Shown here one piece after another: positions 16,442-25,683 of a DNA stretch of 64,000 nucleotides. The notes beneath the pieces are model-generated. The model worked only from the letters and a program-made list of their open reading frames with translations. It searched no databases and was not told the origin of the DNA. The translations under genes were made by a program, and so were the position numbers. Origin of the DNA: Alphaproteobacteria bacterium (GTDB taxonomy: Bacteria; Pseudomonadota; Alphaproteobacteria; Rhizobiales; Rhizobiaceae); assembly GCA_016861165.1 (NCBI GenBank), contig BOKV01000001.1:1-64000 (forward strand), in the 5' to 3' direction. Positions within the stretch are counted from its first letter, which is position 1; the number at the start of each line of letters is the position of its first letter.

Positions 16442-17872
16442 ATGACGCAGCAAGTCGCGCTGCCGCTGTGGCTGGTTGTGGCGCTGGCCGCCTTCGCGCT
16501 GATCGGCATCGCCGACCGCGTGTTCGCGCCGTCGGTGCGCTGGTTCTTCCGGCGGCGTCTCAACGTCGCCATCGATGAATTGAACCAACGCCTCGACCTG
16601 CGCATCCGGCCGTTCAAGCTGACGCGACGCCAGACGCTGGTCGATCAGCTGATGTACGACCCAAGGGTGGTCGAGGCAATCGAGGCAGAGGCCAGCGAGC
16701 GCGGCGAACCGCGCGCCGTCATCGCCGCGCGTGCCGAGCGCTATGCCCGCGAGATCGTGCCGGCCTTCTCGGCAACGGCCTATTTCGGCTTCGGCACGCG
16801 CGCCGCCCGCTGGCTGTCGGAGTTCGTCTACCGCGTCCGCCTCGGCTATTCCGACGACGCCGCGCTGGCCGGAATCGACCCCGAGGCCACCGTGGTGTTC
16901 GTGATGAACCACCGCTCCAACATGGACTACGTGCTGGTCACCTACATGGCCTCGACGCGGGCCTCGCTGTCCTATGCGGTCGGCGAATGGGCGCGCGTGT
17001 TCCTGCTGCAGGGGCTGATCCGCTCGATGGGCGCATATTTCATCCGCCGCCGGTCGAACGACCCGCTCTACCGGCGCGTGCTCGCCCGCTATGTGCACAT
17101 GGCAACCGAACAGGGCGTCACCCAGGCGGTGTTCCCGGAAGGTGGGCTCAGCCGCGACGGGCGCCTGGCCGAGCCGCGTCTCGGCCTGCTCGGCTATATG
17201 ACCGGCGAGTTCGACCCGGGCCGCAGCCGCGACATCGTCTTCGTCCCGGTCGGGCTCAACTACGACCGCGTCATCGAGGACCGCGTGCTGACGGCGGCGA
17301 GCGAGCGCCAGGTTACCGGCCGCGATTTCCGCGTCCGCTCCGGCACCGTCGCCCGCTTCTTCTTCAACCTGGCGCGGCTGCGCCTGCAGCGGCGGCTCTA
17401 CCGTTACGGCTATGCCTGCGTCAGCTTCGGCCGGCCGCTGTCGTTCCGCCAATGGCAAGAGCGCCACGCGCCGGACTATGCCGCAATGGACCGCGAGGCC
17501 CGCTTCGCCGTCATCTCCCGGCTTGGCCGGGACCTGATGGCCGAGATCGGGCGCATCGTCCCGGCCCTGCCGGTGGCACTGGCGGCAACGGTGTTCCTGA
17601 GCAGCGGCGAGGCCTGGCTCAGCCAGGCGGAACTGAAATCGCGCGTGGCCGGGCTCATCGCCGAACTGGAGCGCGGAGGCGCCCATGTCCACATCCCGCG
17701 CGCCGACCGCGACTATGCGGTCGAGGCCGGCCTGCGCATGCTGACCTTGCGCCATCTGGTCGAGACCAACGACAGCGGCGGACTGCGCGCCAACCCGGCC
17801 GAGCGCGTTCTGCTCGAATATTACGCCAATTCGATCGGGCACCTGCTCGCCAACGTCCAAGACAGCCGTTGA
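16442..17872 (+). CDS. Glycerol-3-phosphate acyltransferase-like membrane enzyme
   Basis: The 476-residue product has the catalytic HX4D motif NHRSNMD (His157, Asp162) and the substrate-binding FPEGG (231-235) of the PlsC/PlsB acyltransferase superfamily. An N-terminal helix (about 8-26) anchors it in the membrane. The downstream region after residue 330 resembles the C-terminal part of PlsB-like proteins, but the chain is far shorter than the roughly 800 residues of E. coli PlsB. It should acylate glycerol-3-phosphate or a lysophospholipid. ATG 16442 has only a weak ribosome site. Confidence 0.75.
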   Translation: MTQQVALPLWLVVALAAFALIGIADRVFAPSVRWFFRRRLNVAIDELNQRLDLRIRPFKLTRRQTLVDQLMYDPRVVEAIEAEASERGEPRAVIAARAERYAREIVPAFSATAYFGFGTRAARWLSEFVYRVRLGYSDDAALAGIDPEATVVFVMNHRSNMDYVLVTYMASTRASLSYAVGEWARVFLLQGLIRSMGAYFIRRRSNDPLYRRVLARYVHMATEQGVTQAVFPEGGLSRDGRLAEPRLGLLGYMTGEFDPGRSRDIVFVPVGLNYDRVIEDRVLTAASERQVTGRDFRVRSGTVARFFFNLARLRLQRRLYRYGYACVSFGRPLSFRQWQERHAPDYAAMDREARFAVISRLGRDLMAEIGRIVPALPVALAATVFLSSGEAWLSQAELKSRVAGLIAELERGGAHVHIPRADRDYAVEAGLRMLTLRHLVETNDSGGLRANPAERVLLEYYANSIGHLLANVQDSR

Positions 17873-17925
17873 CACACGGGCGCCACGATAGTCGCATTGG
17901 CTGACGCCAACGGGAGGATTCGCCG

Positions 17926-19083
17926 ATGTCTCGACCCCTGCGTTCCGTGATCACCGGCCTCGCAATGGTCGCCATCCTTTCGTCCGCCGGGGCCGCACCG
18001 GCCCAGATCATCCAGCTCGGCGGCTCGGAATCCGAGATCAAGGCCATGCTGTCGGCCAGAGGCTACGATCGCATCGACGTGGTCGAACGCGGCCTGTCGT
18101 CGACGACCTACCAGGCCTGTCTCGGCACCGATCGCTTGCAGTTCAAGGTCTACTGGGACGGACGCATCGGCAGTCCGGACCGCATCGGCGGCTGCCGGCC
18201 ATTTGTCGACGAGGCCCAGGTCAGGCGGCTTCTCGCCGCCAGGGGCTACGAGCGCATCAGCGTCGAGAACCGCGGCGGCACTTTTATCGCCGTCGCCTGT
18301 CGCGGCAACAACCGGATACGCGTCAACGTCTCCCCGCATGGCGACATCGGTCCCGAAAGGGTCTTCGGCGCCTGTCAGCCGGAACTCGCGCCCGCCGACA
18401 TCGTCGCCAGGCTGGAGGCCGAGGGCTATGACCGGGTCAGCTTCCAGGACCGCCAGCTGCCGCGCTATGTGGCGCACGCCTGCAGCGGAACCGTCCGCTA
18501 CGAACTGGTGATGAACCGGTTCGGCGAGATTGCCGAGCGCCGGCAGATCGGCCAGTGCGAGCGGCCGGTGGACCCGTTCGACCTGCCGGCGCTGCTGGCA
18601 AGAAAGGGCATCGAGCGCGCCGTCGTCACCGACGCGCGGCCGCCACGGTTCCGCGCCGAGGGCTGCCGCGGCGGCTACAAGGTCGAGGTCACGGTCAGCC
18701 GGTTCGGCGAAATCCTGGACGAGGTGCGCATCGGCCGCTGCCAGCCCGAATTGACCGCCGCGCAACTGTCGGCGCTGCTGCGCGACCAGGGCTACAGCAA
18801 TGTCCGCGTCACCGACAACGGCGCCAACGGCTTCCTGGCAATCGTCTGCGAAGGCAACCGGCGCAGCGAACTGCTGATCAACCGCTATGGCGAGGTCAGC
18901 CGCCAGGTGGCGCTGGGGCCGTGCGCCTCGCCGACGCTGCGCGAGGTGATCGCACGCTTCGGCGAGGAAGGCGTGCGCCAGGCGCGCGTCTATGTCGAGG
19001 GCTGCGAGCGCGGCAGGCGCGTGCGCGTCGAAATCGACGAATATGGCGAAATCCGCGACCGCGAGCGGCTGGGTGGCTGCTGA
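17926..19083 (+). CDS. Secreted protein with six Cys-paired ~60-residue repeats
   Basis: I do not recognise a named family. A signal peptide (basic start, hydrophobic 9-24, Ala-rich cleavage site near residue 27) is followed by six tandem units. Each unit reads helix (LLxARGYDRI), strand, Cys, then C-x-G-x2-R, a strand, (F/Y)GEI and ends IGxC. Cys pairs are 65/90, 125/150, 186/211, 247/272, 308/333 and 360/385: all six are exactly 25 residues apart, and the last Cys is the final residue. Unit spacing is 60-61 residues, 52 for the last. The helix plus three-strand pattern resembles PepSY domains, and the pairs probably form disulfides in the periplasm. It follows the acyltransferase gene by 53 bp and converges on the adenine deaminase gene. 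Confidence 0.75.
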   Translation: MSRPLRSVITGLAMVAILSSAGAAPAQIIQLGGSESEIKAMLSARGYDRIDVVERGLSSTTYQACLGTDRLQFKVYWDGRIGSPDRIGGCRPFVDEAQVRRLLAARGYERISVENRGGTFIAVACRGNNRIRVNVSPHGDIGPERVFGACQPELAPADIVARLEAEGYDRVSFQDRQLPRYVAHACSGTVRYELVMNRFGEIAERRQIGQCERPVDPFDLPALLARKGIERAVVTDARPPRFRAEGCRGGYKVEVTVSRFGEILDEVRIGRCQPELTAAQLSALLRDQGYSNVRVTDNGANGFLAIVCEGNRRSELLINRYGEVSRQVALGPCASPTLREVIARFGEEGVRQARVYVEGCERGRRVRVEIDEYGEIRDRERLGGC

Positions 19084-19095
19084 CCGGACCGTGGC

Positions 19096-20889
19096 TCAGA
19101 CGAACAAATCAACCTTCTCGAAGGTCCTGACATCGATGATGCCGGCGTCGGAGATGCGCAGTTCGGGGATCACCACCAGCGCCAGCAGCGAGTGCTGCAT
19201 ATAGGCGTTGTTGAGCGTGCAGCCCATCGCCCGCATCGCCTCGACCATGCGTTCGGCCTTGGCGGCAACGGTCTCGGCCGGCTCGTCCGACATCAGGCCG
19301 GCGATCGGCAGCTCGACCAGCGCCAGTTCCTTTCCCTCGTGCATCACGACGACGCCGCCGCCCACCGCGCGCAGCCGGTTGGCCGCCGCCGCCATGTCGG
19401 CGCGGTCGGTGCCGACGACGATCATGTGGTGGCTGTCATGGGCGACGGTGGCGGCCACGGCGCAGGGCTTGTCATAGCCGAAGCCGGTGACGAAGCCGTT
19501 GGTGACGCCGCCGGTGGCGCGGTGGCGCTCGACCAGCGCGATCTGGCAGACATCGTTGGCGCGATCCATCTCGACAATGCCGTCGGCGACCGGCAGTTCG
19601 CGTTCGAGCGCCCGTGTCGGCGCCTGGTTCTCGATGACGCCGATGACTCGCGCGGTTACGCTAACCGCAGCCCGCGGCGCCGCGATCTCGAAATCGGCCG
19701 CCTTCAAGTCACGCTTCATGTTGACCGTGTTGCGCGCGCTCGCCGGGTACTCGAAGGCGGGCATGCGCACCTTCAGGCCTTCCCTGTCGGCCAGCAGGCG
19801 GCCACGCCCGTAGACCGCCTCGATCGCCAGTTCGGCCAGGTTGGAGACGATCAGGAAATCAGCGCGGCGGCCGGGCGCGATCGAGCCCAGTTCGCGGGCA
19901 AGGCCGAAATGCTCGGCCGTGTTGAGGCTCGCCATCTGGATGGCGGTGACGGGTCTCAGCCCCTGGGCGATGGCGTGGCGGACCACGCGGTCCATGTGGC
20001 CGTCATTGACCAGCGTGCCCGAATGGCAGTCGTCGGTGCACAGGATGAAATTGCGCGGGTCGAGGCCGAGCTCGGTCACCGCCCTCACCTGCTCGGCGAC
20101 GTCGTACCAAGCCGAACCCAGGCGCAGCATCGCCTTCATGCCCTGGCGTACCCGCGCCACCGCGTCGACCAGCCGCGTGCCCTCGTGGTCATCGGCCGGG
20201 CCGCCGGCGACATAGGCATGGAAGGCAGGGCCGAGATCGGGCGAGGCGTAGTGGCCGCCGACCGTCTTGTGAGCCGCCATGGTGGCGGCGATCTCGCCCA
20301 TCATCTTGTCGTCGGCGGCGGCGACGCCGGGAAAGTTCATCACCTCGCCGAGCCCGATGATGTTGGGCCAGGCCATCGCTTCGCCCACTTCGGCGGGGCC
20401 GATTTCGGCTCCGGCATGTTCGAGCCCCGGCGCCGACGGCACGCAGGAGGGCATCTGCACGAACACGTTGATCGGCAGGCCGGCCGCCTCGTCGTGCATC
20501 AGCCGCACACCGGCGAGCCCGAGCACATTGGCGATCTCGTGCGGATCGACGAACATCGAGGTGGTGCCGTGCGGGATGACCGCGCGCGCGAATTCGGTGA
20601 CGGTCAGCATGCCGCTTTCGACATGCATGTGGCCATCGCACAGGCCGGGCACCAGGTAGCGCCCGGCGGCGTCGACGACCTCGGTCTCCTCGCCGATGCA
20701 ATGGCTCGCGTCCGGCCCGCAATAGGCGAAGCGCCCGGCCGCGATGGCGATGTCGGTCGACGGCACGATCTCGCCGGAATGCACGTTGACCCAGCGCCCG
20801 CGCCGCACCACCAGGTCGGCCGGGCGGCGCCCGGCCGCCACGTCGACCAGCCGCGGCGCCGTCTCGCGCCATGTCTTCAATTCGCTCAT
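19096..20889 (-). CDS. ade: Adenine deaminase (Ade family)
   Basis: The 597-residue metal-dependent amidohydrolase converts adenine to hypoxanthine and ammonia in purine salvage. The metal-binding DGHMHVESG motif lies at residues 85-93 (His87, His89), followed by PHGTTSMFVDPHEIANV and the later ILCTDDCHSGTLVNDGHMD block typical of Ade. Length fits the family (about 550-600). It starts 28 bp after the end of the penicillin acylase homologue on the same strand, so co-transcription is possible. Its 3' end converges with the repeat-protein gene 12 bp away. Confidence 0.9.
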   Translation of the reverse strand: MSELKTWRETAPRLVDVAAGRRPADLVVRRGRWVNVHSGEIVPSTDIAIAAGRFAYCGPDASHCIGEETEVVDAAGRYLVPGLCDGHMHVESGMLTVTEFARAVIPHGTTSMFVDPHEIANVLGLAGVRLMHDEAAGLPINVFVQMPSCVPSAPGLEHAGAEIGPAEVGEAMAWPNIIGLGEVMNFPGVAAADDKMMGEIAATMAAHKTVGGHYASPDLGPAFHAYVAGGPADDHEGTRLVDAVARVRQGMKAMLRLGSAWYDVAEQVRAVTELGLDPRNFILCTDDCHSGTLVNDGHMDRVVRHAIAQGLRPVTAIQMASLNTAEHFGLARELGSIAPGRRADFLIVSNLAELAIEAVYGRGRLLADREGLKVRMPAFEYPASARNTVNMKRDLKAADFEIAAPRAAVSVTARVIGVIENQAPTRALERELPVADGIVEMDRANDVCQIALVERHRATGGVTNGFVTGFGYDKPCAVAATVAHDSHHMIVVGTDRADMAAAANRLRAVGGGVVVMHEGKELALVELPIAGLMSDEPAETVAAKAERMVEAMRAMGCTLNNAYMQHSLLALVVIPELRISDAGIIDVRTFEKVDLFV

Positions 20890-20917
20890 GCCTGCTTCCC
20901 GCTTCTGCCGCCGCCGG

Positions 20918-23359
20918 TCAGCGGCCCGGATTGAACATCCATGTGCCCTCGGCGCCGGCCTCGTATTCGGATCGCTTCGTCGTCATCGGAACATATTCGA
21001 CTTTCGCCCACGGTTGGGCCAAGTCATCATAGTGCGGCGAAAGGAAATGGCCGCTCTGACCGGTCGAGATGATGAATTGCGAGCGGTCGAGATCGGCGAA
21101 GTCATACCAGCCGCGATAGGCGGAGGAATGGACGTTGCGGTAGGGCTCGGGCTCGCGGAAGTCGGTGCGCCCGCGCAGCAGCGTATAGGAGCCGCCGGCG
21201 CTCTCGGGCGCGACCGTGAAGAAGCGGGCGAGCGGACCGACCGAGGAGAACGGCCGGTGCTCGCCGAAGGCGACATGGGCCCTGCCCCAGCGCCATTGCC
21301 GCCAGCCGTCGCCCTGCGCGGCGCGCAGTTCCTCCAGTGTCGCGCCGAGCGCCCGGGCCAGGATGTGGCCGCAGCTTTCGACCGGCTGCGTGGCGATGTC
21401 GTCGCACCAGTCGCGGCTCTGGCGTCCGCGCAGGATGTTGAGGACCGGCTCGATACTGCCCTTGGCGAACCGCGCGAAATCGCTGCCGAGGTCGTCCTTC
21501 AGCAGCGCCTCGCCGAAATGGCGCCACCACGCCGTCACGATCAGCGGCTCGGGCCGCTCGGCGAGCATGTGCCCGTCCCAGGCGCGCAGCGCCGCCAGCA
21601 TGGCCGCATCCTGGCCCGCGCCCTGCTCGAGCTGGGCCAGCGCCTGGTCGCGGAAGGCGGCGAGCGCCGGCGAGAAGGTGTCTGCCTGGATCGCCGCCAT
21701 CGACCGGGCGGAGTGCTTCTCTTCGGCGCCAATGACGAGTTCCTCGACCCGACTCTGGCGGAACGGCTCGTCCCAGTCATAGGCGATGAAATGGGGGTAG
21801 TCCGGCGGCATCCAGTTGCCGTTGGCGGTGGCGAGCGCGCCATCCGCCGGGTTGACGATACGCGGCAGCGCTTCGAAGTCGAGCCAGCCCTGCCAGTCGT
21901 ACAGCGCCAGCCAGCCGGGCACGGGCGCCCTGCCCTCGATCTGGTTGGCGGCATGGCGCAGCGGCACGCGGCCGGGCGCGACGAGCGCGATGTTGCCGTC
22001 GACGTCGGCTACCACCATCGACTGCATCGGCGCCACAACCTTGCGCACGGCGGCGAGGAAGTCGTCGACGCTGCGGGCGACACCGATGGCGCGGGCGCCA
22101 TCGACGGTGGTGTCGTCGGCCGCCAGCGACACCCATTGCAGCGCCGCCACATGGCCGACGGGGAGGATGTCGGCAAGACCGCGATATTTGTCGGGCAGCA
22201 CCGGCCCATGCCGGGTCAGGCGCCGCGTGAAGCGGACCGGCCGTTCGCCCTTGACGACAACCTCGATCTCCTCGCGCTCGAAATCGCGCCAGCCCTGCGG
22301 CGTCAGGTACTGGTTGGCATTGTCGGGATTGAGCCGTTCGACGAAGAGGTCCTGGGAATCAAGATTGGTCGTCGTCAGGCCCCAGCCGATGCGGTCGTTG
22401 CGGCCGAGCAGGTAGAGGGGCGTGCCCGGCAGCGTGCCGCCGATGATGTTGCGCGCCTGCCCGGCCTCCGCGAAGGCGAGATGCGCGAGGTAGAACACCG
22501 AGGGCGAGGTCAGGCCGAGATGCGGATCGTTGGCGAGCAGCGGCTTGCCCGATTCGGTGCGGCTGCCGGCGACCACCCAGTTGTTGGAGGCGGTCACGCC
22601 GATCGCCCATGCCAGGCCGGCCGGCGGCGCCTCGGACCGCTCGGAGCGGACGCGAAACTCGTATAGGCTGCGCAGGTCCGGCAGCGGCGGCGGGCTGTCC
22701 TTGGCGTCGTAGGGCAGCAGGTCCTCGATCTCGCGTGGCGACAGGCCGCGGGCGGCGAGCGCCATGCGGGTGATCTCGTCCTCCATGTTGGAGTCGAGCG
22801 TCAGCGCCATCACCTTCAGGATTGCCACTGACTGCCAGGGCTCCCATGGCTGCGGCGTCACCCCGAGGATTAGGAATTCCGGCGGCAGCGTGGTCTCGAA
22901 CAGGCCGGTGCGACGGCCGAGATAGGCGTTGACGCCTGCGGCATAGGCCGTCAGTTCCGCCTGCCCCTCGGGCGACAGCGCCGCGAACGAAGCCCGCGAA
23001 GCGCCGGCGATGTCGAGCGTGCGCAGGAAGACATCGGTGTCGACCGTCGGCTTGCCGAACATCTCCGACAGCCGGCCCTGGGCGACCATTCTGAGCACGT
23101 GCATCTGCCACAGCCGGTCGCGGGCGTGGAGATAGCCGAGCGCGCGGGCACCGTCGTTGCGGTCGGCCGCCTCGATGTGCGGGATGCCGTGCGCATCGAC
23201 GACGACGCGCGCCGGCGCCGATAGCCCGGCGATGTCGATGGCGCCACTCGCAGCCGGCACGGTCGAGGTCAGCGCGGCATAGCCCGCGAGCACGCCCATG
23301 ACGGCGACGATGGCGACGACCGCCAGCCCCGCCGACAACCATTTCAAAAGCCGGCGCAT
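20918..23359 (-). CDS. Penicillin acylase family (Ntn) hydrolase
   Basis: This 813-residue protein belongs to the N-terminal-nucleophile penicillin amidase family, which includes penicillin G acylases, cephalosporin acylases and acyl-homoserine-lactone acylases. A membrane or signal helix (about 8-30) sends it to the periplasm. Autocleavage would expose Ser258 in TASNNWVVAG as nucleophile of the beta chain; the downstream LANDPHLGL and TANGNW segments are also typical. ATG 23359 is chosen for its GAGGGG ribosome site. The substrate is not decided by sequence. Confidence 0.85.
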   Translation of the reverse strand: MRRLLKWLSAGLAVVAIVAVMGVLAGYAALTSTVPAASGAIDIAGLSAPARVVVDAHGIPHIEAADRNDGARALGYLHARDRLWQMHVLRMVAQGRLSEMFGKPTVDTDVFLRTLDIAGASRASFAALSPEGQAELTAYAAGVNAYLGRRTGLFETTLPPEFLILGVTPQPWEPWQSVAILKVMALTLDSNMEDEITRMALAARGLSPREIEDLLPYDAKDSPPPLPDLRSLYEFRVRSERSEAPPAGLAWAIGVTASNNWVVAGSRTESGKPLLANDPHLGLTSPSVFYLAHLAFAEAGQARNIIGGTLPGTPLYLLGRNDRIGWGLTTTNLDSQDLFVERLNPDNANQYLTPQGWRDFEREEIEVVVKGERPVRFTRRLTRHGPVLPDKYRGLADILPVGHVAALQWVSLAADDTTVDGARAIGVARSVDDFLAAVRKVVAPMQSMVVADVDGNIALVAPGRVPLRHAANQIEGRAPVPGWLALYDWQGWLDFEALPRIVNPADGALATANGNWMPPDYPHFIAYDWDEPFRQSRVEELVIGAEEKHSARSMAAIQADTFSPALAAFRDQALAQLEQGAGQDAAMLAALRAWDGHMLAERPEPLIVTAWWRHFGEALLKDDLGSDFARFAKGSIEPVLNILRGRQSRDWCDDIATQPVESCGHILARALGATLEELRAAQGDGWRQWRWGRAHVAFGEHRPFSSVGPLARFFTVAPESAGGSYTLLRGRTDFREPEPYRNVHSSAYRGWYDFADLDRSQFIISTGQSGHFLSPHYDDLAQPWAKVEYVPMTTKRSEYEAGAEGTWMFNPGR

Positions 23360-23428
23360 TGCGTTAATCCCCTCGGGGCGTTTTGATTTCGGTTTTTCGC
23401 GGCGCAGTTTGGCAGAAAGGAAATTCGC

Positions 23429-24298
23429 ATGGCAAGAGCGGCATTCATCGGCCTCGGCGTGATGGGCTTCCCGATGGCGGGCCACATCGCCGCGGCCGGC
23501 CACGAGGTGACCGTCTACAACCGGACGGCGGTCAGGGCGGACCGGTGGGTCGACAAGCATGGCGGCCGCGCCGCGCCGACCCCGGCGGCCGCCGTCGAGG
23601 GTTGCGACTTCGCCTTTGCCTGCGTCGGCAATGACGACGATTTGCGCTCGGTGACGACCGGCGCCGACGGCGCCTTCCAGGCGATGAAGCCGGGCTCGGT
23701 CTTCATCGACAACACAACCGCCTCGGCGGCGGTGGCGCGCGAGCTGGCACGGGCGGCCGAGGAGCGCGGCTTCGACTTCCTCGACGCGCCGGTCTCCGGC
23801 GGCCAGGCGGGAGCCGAGAACGGCGCGCTGACCGTCATGGTCGGCGGCGGCAAGGGCGCGTTCGAGCGGGCGCGACCGATCATCGACTGCTATGCGCGCA
23901 TGGTCGGGTTGATGGGGCCGGCCGGCGCCGGCCAATTGACCAAGATGGTCAACCAGATCTGCATCGCCGGGCTGGTCGAGGGGCTGGCCGAGGGCATCCA
24001 CTTCGCCCAGAATGCCGGGCTCGATGTCGCCGCCGTCATCGACGTCATCTCCAAGGGGGCGGCCGGCTCCTGGCAGATGGAAAACCGCTGGAAGACGATG
24101 AACGAAGGCCGCTACGACCACGGCTTCGCCGTCGACTGGATGCGCAAGGACCTCGACATCGTGCTGGCGGAGGCGCGGCGCAACGGCGCGCGGCTGCCGG
24201 TCACCGCGCTCGTCGACCAGTTCTACGGCGAAATCCAGGTCATGGGCGGGCGGCGCTGGGACACCTCCAGCCTGCTTGCCCGCCTGCGGCACGGCTAG
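23429..24298 (+). CDS. NAD(P)-dependent beta-hydroxyacid dehydrogenase
   Basis: The 289-residue enzyme belongs to the 3-hydroxyisobutyrate dehydrogenase / tartronate semialdehyde reductase family. It has the N-terminal dinucleotide loop GLGVMGFPMAG, the substrate motif DAPVSGGQAGAENGALTVM and the catalytic Lys in GAGQLTKMVNQ (near residue 171). It is divergent from the penicillin acylase homologue and is followed eight bases later by an alkylation repair gene. Whether it acts on hydroxyisobutyrate, 2-hydroxy-3-oxopropionate or a short aldehyde cannot be told. Confidence 0.85.
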   Translation: MARAAFIGLGVMGFPMAGHIAAAGHEVTVYNRTAVRADRWVDKHGGRAAPTPAAAVEGCDFAFACVGNDDDLRSVTTGADGAFQAMKPGSVFIDNTTASAAVARELARAAEERGFDFLDAPVSGGQAGAENGALTVMVGGGKGAFERARPIIDCYARMVGLMGPAGAGQLTKMVNQICIAGLVEGLAEGIHFAQNAGLDVAAVIDVISKGAAGSWQMENRWKTMNEGRYDHGFAVDWMRKDLDIVLAEARRNGARLPVTALVDQFYGEIQVMGGRRWDTSSLLARLRHG

Positions 24299-24306
24299 CC
24301 GGGGCA

Positions 24307-24999
24307 ATGGCGCGCGCGGCCTACACCTGCGAGCAGGCGCTGGCCGAACTGCGCGCGCGCGGCTCGCCGGAGAACCGCGAGGGCATGGCCCGCTTCGGCA
24401 TCGCCACCGATCGCGCGCTCGGTGTCTCAGTGCGCGACATCCGCGCCGTCGGCCGCGCGATCAGCCATGACCACAAGCTGGCGCTCCAGTTGTGGGCAAC
24501 GGGCATCCACGAGGCGCGCATCCTCGCCTCACTCGTCGACCGGCCGCAATGGGTGACGCGCCAGCAGATGGACGACTGGGCGGGCGATTTCGACTCCTGG
24601 GACCTGTGCGACCAGGTCTGCGGCAACCTGTTCGATCGCACGCCGTTCGCCCACGAGCGCATCATCGCCTGGGCCGCCGACGGGCGCGAATTCGTCAAGC
24701 GCGCCGCCTTCGCCATGATGGCGTGGCGGGCGGTGCACGACAAGGGCGCCATCGACGACGCGCTGACCGTCTACCTACCGCTGATCCGGCGCGAGGCGAC
24801 CGACCCGCGCAACTTCGTGAAAAAGGCCGTCAACTGGGCGCTGCGCCAGATGGGCAAGGCTTCCGCGACGCTATACGCGCCGTGCCTCGCGCTCGCCCGC
24901 GACCTCGCCGACAGCGGCGACCGCACGCAACGCTGGATCGGCAAGGATGCGGTGAAGGAACTGGAGAGCGAGGCGGTGCGGGGGAGGTTGGGGGTGTGA
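24307..24999 (+). CDS. DNA alkylation repair protein, AlkD-like HEAT-repeat glycosylase
   Basis: The 230-residue all-helical protein matches the AlkC/AlkD DNA alkylation repair family, built of HEAT-like repeats around a DNA groove. Features include the W and D-rich segment VTRQQMDDWAGDFDSWDLCD and the basic helices FVKKAVNWALRQMGK that line the DNA-binding face. Such proteins release N3- or N7-alkylpurines. ATG 24307 lies eight bases after the dehydrogenase stop, suggesting co-transcription. Confidence 0.8.
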   Translation: MARAAYTCEQALAELRARGSPENREGMARFGIATDRALGVSVRDIRAVGRAISHDHKLALQLWATGIHEARILASLVDRPQWVTRQQMDDWAGDFDSWDLCDQVCGNLFDRTPFAHERIIAWAADGREFVKRAAFAMMAWRAVHDKGAIDDALTVYLPLIRREATDPRNFVKKAVNWALRQMGKASATLYAPCLALARDLADSGDRTQRWIGKDAVKELESEAVRGRLGV

Positions 25000-25035
25000 G
25001 CTTGACGGAGGCACTCGCACCGGCCGCGTTCCCCC

Positions 25036-25515
25036 TCACCCCCGCCGCGCCGCCGCGATCTTCGCCACGTCGATCTTCTTCATTTCCATCATCGCGTCGA
25101 AGGCGCGCTTGGCTTCGGCGCCGCCGGCTTGAAACGCCTCGGTCAGGACACGCGGCGTGATCTGCCAGGAGACGCCCCACTTGTCCTTGCACCAGCCGCA
25201 GGCGCTCTCCTGCCCGCCATTGCCGACGATGGCGTCCCAGTAGCGGTCGGTCTCGGCCTGGTCCTCGGTGGCGATCTGGAACGAGAAGGCCTCGTTGTGC
25301 TTGAAGGCGGGGCCGCCGTTCAGCCCCATGCAGGGGATGCCGCAGACGGTGAAGTCCACGACCAGCACCTCGCCGGCCTGGGTGGAAGGGTTGTCGCTCG
25401 GCGCCCGGTGGACTGCGCCGACACGGCTGTCGGGAAAGGTCTTGGCATAGAAGCGGGCGGCCTCCTCGGCATCCTTGTCGTACCAGAGGCAGATCGTGTT
25501 CTTGGCAATCATCAT
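25036..25515 (-). CDS. PhnB-like VOC family protein
   Basis: The 159-residue protein fits the PhnB / 3-demethylubiquinone-9 3-methyltransferase-like VOC group (start TICLWYDKDAEEAARFYAKTFP, later FKHNEAFSFQIATEDQAETDRYW and GWCKDKWGVSWQI). The original methyltransferase name is considered an annotation artefact; the function is unknown. Start is ATG 25515, or ATG 25512 one codon later, after AAGGAC. Confidence 0.8.
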   Translation of the reverse strand: MMIAKNTICLWYDKDAEEAARFYAKTFPDSRVGAVHRAPSDNPSTQAGEVLVVDFTVCGIPCMGLNGGPAFKHNEAFSFQIATEDQAETDRYWDAIVGNGGQESACGWCKDKWGVSWQITPRVLTEAFQAGGAEAKRAFDAMMEMKKIDVAKIAAARRG

Positions 25516-25683
25516 TCGTCCTTTTCCCTTGGCGCCGCGCTGGCGCCCGGCCCCCGTCGCTCTCATCGAATCCATGATATTGCGGCCATCAGGTGGCGCG
25601 GCGCCGCCTCGCCAATCGGGAACGTCCGGGCCGCCCACGTGATGCGACAAGCTCACCCATGAGGATGGAAGGAGACTGCGGCG

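Noticed and set aside
23360-24307. N-terminal extension of the penicillin acylase homologue by 316 codons
   Set aside because: The stretch lies antisense to a real dehydrogenase gene, has no signal peptide, and ATG 23359 has both a ribosome site and a proper signal or membrane helix.
25036-25515. Ubiquinone methyltransferase
   Set aside because: PhnB-like VOC proteins lack a methyltransferase fold; that name is a carry-over in annotation.
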